Source: Dromaius novaehollandiae
Taxonomy: Eukaryota; Chordata; Aves; Casuariiformes; Dromaiidae
Direction: 5' to 3'
Assembly (NCBI RefSeq): GCF_036370855.1
Contig: NC_088112.1
Location: forward strand, 19,584,469-19,648,468
DNA: 64,000 bases
Both the position numbers and the translations under genes were made by a program. The first letter of the stretch is position 1. Each line of letters opens with the position of its first letter. Shown here in pieces: positions 54,561 to 64,000 of the stretch. The notes under the pieces are model-generated. The model was not told where the DNA came from. It worked only from the letters and a program-made list of their open reading frames with translations, and ran no database searches.

Positions 54561-57001
54561 TAATAAAAAGAAACGAGTAAGTGCAAACTCAATAGACCTT
54601 TCTGATTTTTATCATCAAATCAGACTTTCAAAAGTAATAATAGAATGCACCGCCAAAATTTGAAGTGCAAGAACAGTATGTTCAACACAGGCATGTGACC
54701 AAGGAAAATGAATTACCGCATTATTTGTTTGACATGTTAAATGCGTTGTTTTGAATAAAGTTTGAGTCTTGACCTTTAGATTTCTGACTGGTTCCAATAC
54801 ACTCTCTTCATGCCAAGTTTCAGATGTTCACATCTGACACGCTGGATCTCACCCATCTGGAATTTCTGAACTCTTAAGATCAGTTAGTTTTTTCACGTTC
54901 TGATTTGTGGACCAGTTAACCTTCACAGTCCTGCTGAGCTGCCTTTACAATCACAGGCACGCATGTCTAGTGTTGCTACTTATGTTTTTCAGGCAGTCAT
55001 CTAAACTATGCTGATGAGAGAAGGCTTGATAGACCACACAGCAGAAGTCTTAATTCAGTATCTTATGGTTCCCCTGAGTAACTCTTCCCTTAGTAATATG
55101 CCTCTATATGCACCTTTCAGTGCAGTAATTCAAAGATTTTCATAAATGGGTAGCAGTATTTATTGAACTGCCTTGGTAATTTCAGAAGGCAGATCAGAAT
55201 TTGGGCTGAATACAAAAGTTGCTGGTAAGGGTGATGAGCCACCATATTTTCCAAAAAAGTCACATGATCCCAGCCTCTGTTTTACATCTCATCTTAACCT
55301 CATCATCACTATGCAAATGGTGTCCCTTCATGCCTGAGGCACTGCTTCACTACTGGCTTGGAGGGACGTGTGTCCTCCTGCAGAGCTGGCAGGTCTTGCA
55401 ACACCTGTTTTTTCTGAAGGGGCTGCTTTTTGAGTAATGCCCGGACAAATGCAGCTCTGTATATCCTGTTGAAGCAGGAACAGCTGTGACTTGGCTGGCT
55501 GAACAACCTTACGTAGAGATATTAAAAGAGGAAAAGTGTCATAATAACCCTGTATCTCAGGAATATGCTTCTAAGGTCTGTCAGATTCATTTAGCTAATG
55601 TGCTTGTCTCTGATCCTTTGACAAAGAAACGCTTTCAAAGCTACCCTACAAAGAAAATTCTCAAAGCTGCACTGCTCATACTTTAGCGTAGGTTCCTGTA
55701 ACCTCTGACTGCTGTAAGAAAGAATAGAAGTGCACAAATGCTTAGCTTCCAATGATTAACTTTTACCCATCTAAATTTTTTTTAATTTTTGTTTTTTTTC
55801 CCTAACAATTTAAATGTATTGGGGGCTTATCCTGAGAGTTTTAGAGCCTAAATTTCTGCTAACGCTGTTTTCAACACTGATACCAATGCCTGCTTGGAAA
55901 GCATGAGATAATGACCTAATTCTCATGGGAGTGACACATATTTATGCCTATGAGCAAATAAGCTACTAACCTTGAAGCTGTGAAGCAAGACTTCCATCAA
56001 GAAACTTACTAATGTAGTGGAAAATAGTTAAATACAGTAGGTCCTTTCCAGGATAAAGCTAATTTACAACTTTGTTCTGAATGTAATTTCAAGGTAAACC
56101 TTCACTATTAATTATAAAAGAACATCATTGTAGGGTAAATGTAGCAAACATCACTGATTCATACCCAATACTTCTGCTCTTTGCACCAGATCTGCAAGGA
56201 GAGTTCAGTTTATGTGAAATAAGCTGCTTGGGTTGTTCATTGCTTTTAATTATAAATTAATTCCAGTAGAAGGGAAAAAGCTGATCCTTCTAAATTGAAT
56301 TAAACCAAACTAGGCTGAATTCCTTTAAATGTACAACAGCTTTGCAATGGCAGAGAAATGACCTAGTTAATAGATCTTTTCTGTTTGTAGGGTCTATGCA
56401 AGGCTTAATTATGTCTGTGCAAGGAGATATTAAGGATTGAGAAAGTCATGAGTTCTAGGACTGATCGGAGTTCATGGACTGAAGTGGAATATAACTGGAC
56501 TATATATACATACATATAAACTGGATTGATGTGGAATATATACAGCAAGAATATAACTAGAATGGAGGACTGTGTCTGTTAAATAGGTTCAGCAAAAGGC
56601 ACTGTATGTCAGGCTATCTGGCATATAACAGCATTATGCTTTTGAAAGGCAATATATTTCCAAGCACCCCTATTCTGGAAGTCGATCTCTTTTCCTAGCA
56701 CACTCTCCTGAGACACTTGCTGCTACAAGTACAACCATTAATGTCTTATGTCAGGGGTTTGTAGTAAGGTGTCTTCCACTCAGTTGCACAGGGATAGATA
56801 ACTGCGTTTCAGAAAAATCTTTGTGAGGAGTTTGTCTGAATAAACTTAGACTAAAGTGTTTATGTAAAAAAGCTAAAATGATTACAAGGAGCAAATTAAA
56901 CTCTGACCTACACAGTCAAACCTTGCAATCCAGCTTTCAGCAAACACCCATTGTGAATTAGTTATGAAGAAAGCAAAATAAAAGCTTTTTTTTGTAATTA
57001 T

Positions 57002-57024
57002 CTTCAGCGGTTTTACCGCTGAAG
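57002..57024. repeat. Perfect 9-bp inverted repeat with 5-nt loop
   Basis: CTTCAGCGG and CCGCTGAAG flank TTTTA. Outer bases GTAA and TTAC can extend pairing across a small bulge. The stem is stable and contains CpG in AT-rich surroundings. No gene or known RNA family is associated. A T run as expected for an RNA polymerase III terminator does not follow. Confidence 0.9.
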
Positions 57025-57725
57025 TTACTAGACTACCTAGTGCAAAAATAGAGGCAGGTCATAGAGATAGTTTTTTAAATGAGAAAAAAAACAAGTGCAT
57101 TCAGTTATTTTCAACAAACTTTTAATATTCATTTTGGAAAAAAAATTAACAATGGTGTCAAAGCAAAAACATCTTGCAGTGCTCTTAGAGCTATAACCCT
57201 ATTTAGTAACCTAAATCTTGGAGGAGGGGCTCTGCTTCCTTGGGCATATAGCATGTGCACTTCCATCAGAAAAAGCAGTTTTTCTTTCTTCATCAGTGAA
57301 AGTAAGGGGTTTCACCAGATAAATGTCTAGACATTTAGAGATCTTAGTTCTGAATTTTTGGAAATCAGTTTTCAAAGTAAGATATCAGAGCTTTTATGAT
57401 TCCACTGCTTCTTACTTATCTAGCTTTGTAATTAATATGCACAGTGAAAATTTATTTGGGATGCTTATGTAGTTAGGAAAATGCTTTCTTGGGCTGTTTT
57501 TTATATTAATATCTAAAACTAGAGCTGCAAAATAAGATCTAAACCATTTAGTGATGGACTGCCTTTGTAAACTGCATACCTTTTGGTTGCCCTGAAACAC
57601 TGCACAGCTCTTCTTTTCCCAGACTGACTTTGTCCAGCTCCTTAGCTGTAGTTAGAGAAGTTCATTGGAGGAATATGTTCCTTAGAGATTCTCCTTATTT
57701 CTGAGGCTCTTCCTCTTGGTTAAAG

Positions 57726-57827
57726 GTGGCTCAACAAGCTGGGCAGTTACCAAGTAAAGCAGCCCGCTGCACTCACGAGACTGTTTCATTCCTGGTGCCA
57801 CCTGTTGGGGTCAGGGACCAAGATCAG
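57726..57827 (+). other. MACROH2A1: Candidate cryptic or poison exon (102 nt)
   Basis: A pyrimidine-rich stretch 'ggctcttcctcttggttaaag' precedes 57,726, and CAG/GTGAGT follows 57,827, a near-ideal donor. The 102-nt segment is open in phase 0 (VAQQAGQLPSKAARCTHETV onward), but both exon 6 versions enter it in phase 1, giving a stop TAA at 57,755-57,757. Inclusion would therefore truncate the macro domain and should trigger nonsense-mediated decay. I recognise no protein family. It may be a genuine regulatory exon, or a chance pairing of splice-like sites in a small GC-richer island. Confidence 0.35.
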
Positions 57828-58100
57828 GTGAGTTTCAAATTCTTATTGTGGCAAATGGCTCTTTAAAACAATTTATAAGAGAGAGGGGAAATGAATCCTA
57901 GGGGAAGGAATTATGAACCTTCGACACCCTTGAGCTAGCACATTCTTCTGGAACATTTCACACTGACAGATGCTCGTGCTAAGGAAGGAGATAGGGATGT
58001 CAGATGTATTGACATTAAAATCAGAGTCTGAGAATGTTAGCAAGGGATACAGATGCGAGGTTTTTGGGTTGTTAGGGTTGTCTTCTTTGGTTTTTTCTTT

Positions 58101-58120
58101 TTGTTGTTGTTGTTGTTGTT
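58101..58120. repeat. TTG trinucleotide repeat
   Basis: Six to seven TTG units within a T-rich stretch upstream of exon 7. Confidence 0.85.
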
Positions 58121-58215
58121 TTTAATGACTAGCTAATTCTGAAGTCCCAAAAGGTTTAGATCTTACTTTGCAGTCCCCAAAAAACGTTTGGGCAGAAAAA
58201 TCTAGAATTATGTAA

Positions 58216-64000
<5,785 letters not shown>

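Overview
The window is non-coding-rich vertebrate nuclear DNA carrying most of one gene: the plus-strand gene for the histone variant macroH2A1 (MACROH2A1, formerly H2AFY). Evidence for the organism: CR1-type LINE remnants, old palindromic repeats with the 'cattgacttcaatggg' and 'taagcacatgcttaa' themes, few repeats overall, and no Alu, B1 or L1-like sequence. This points to a sauropsid, most likely a bird. The species cannot be fixed from the window alone.

Layout. Positions 1 to about 15,900 are upstream intergenic DNA in which I find no supportable gene. There are only short chance ORFs, simple repeats and one possible retroelement integrase fragment on the minus strand. A CpG island at about 16,040-16,790 contains the promoter and the non-coding first exon, with a GTAAGT donor after 16,580. 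Coding starts at 25,920 in exon 2. Exons 2-4 encode the H2A-like histone fold and the lysine-rich linker, and exon 5 encodes the rest of the linker. Two alternative versions of exon 6 follow: the macroH2A1.2 type first (52,706-52,805), then the ADP-ribose-binding macroH2A1.1 type (54,351-54,441). Exons 7 and 8 continue the macro domain to residue 318. The last coding exon (about 54 codons, judging from mammalian orthologues) lies beyond the right edge, so the gene is incomplete here.

How it works. One transcription unit makes two chromatin proteins that differ in the ligand pocket of the macro domain. Exon phases enforce the choice: using both exon 6 versions, or neither, brings a stop codon into frame. 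A perfect QKI-type ACTAAC motif sits 25 nt beyond the macroH2A1.2 exon. Between the alternative exons and exon 7 lies a 102-nt exon-like segment (57,726-57,827) with good splice signals and an in-frame stop, a candidate poison exon.

Other unexplained structure includes a very CpG-dense patch starting at the exon 7 donor, CpG clusters flanking a CCT repeat in intron 2, and two strong small hairpins. I see no operon, CRISPR array, phage or otherwise undescribed multi-gene system. The points of interest are regulatory and evolutionary details of one conserved gene.
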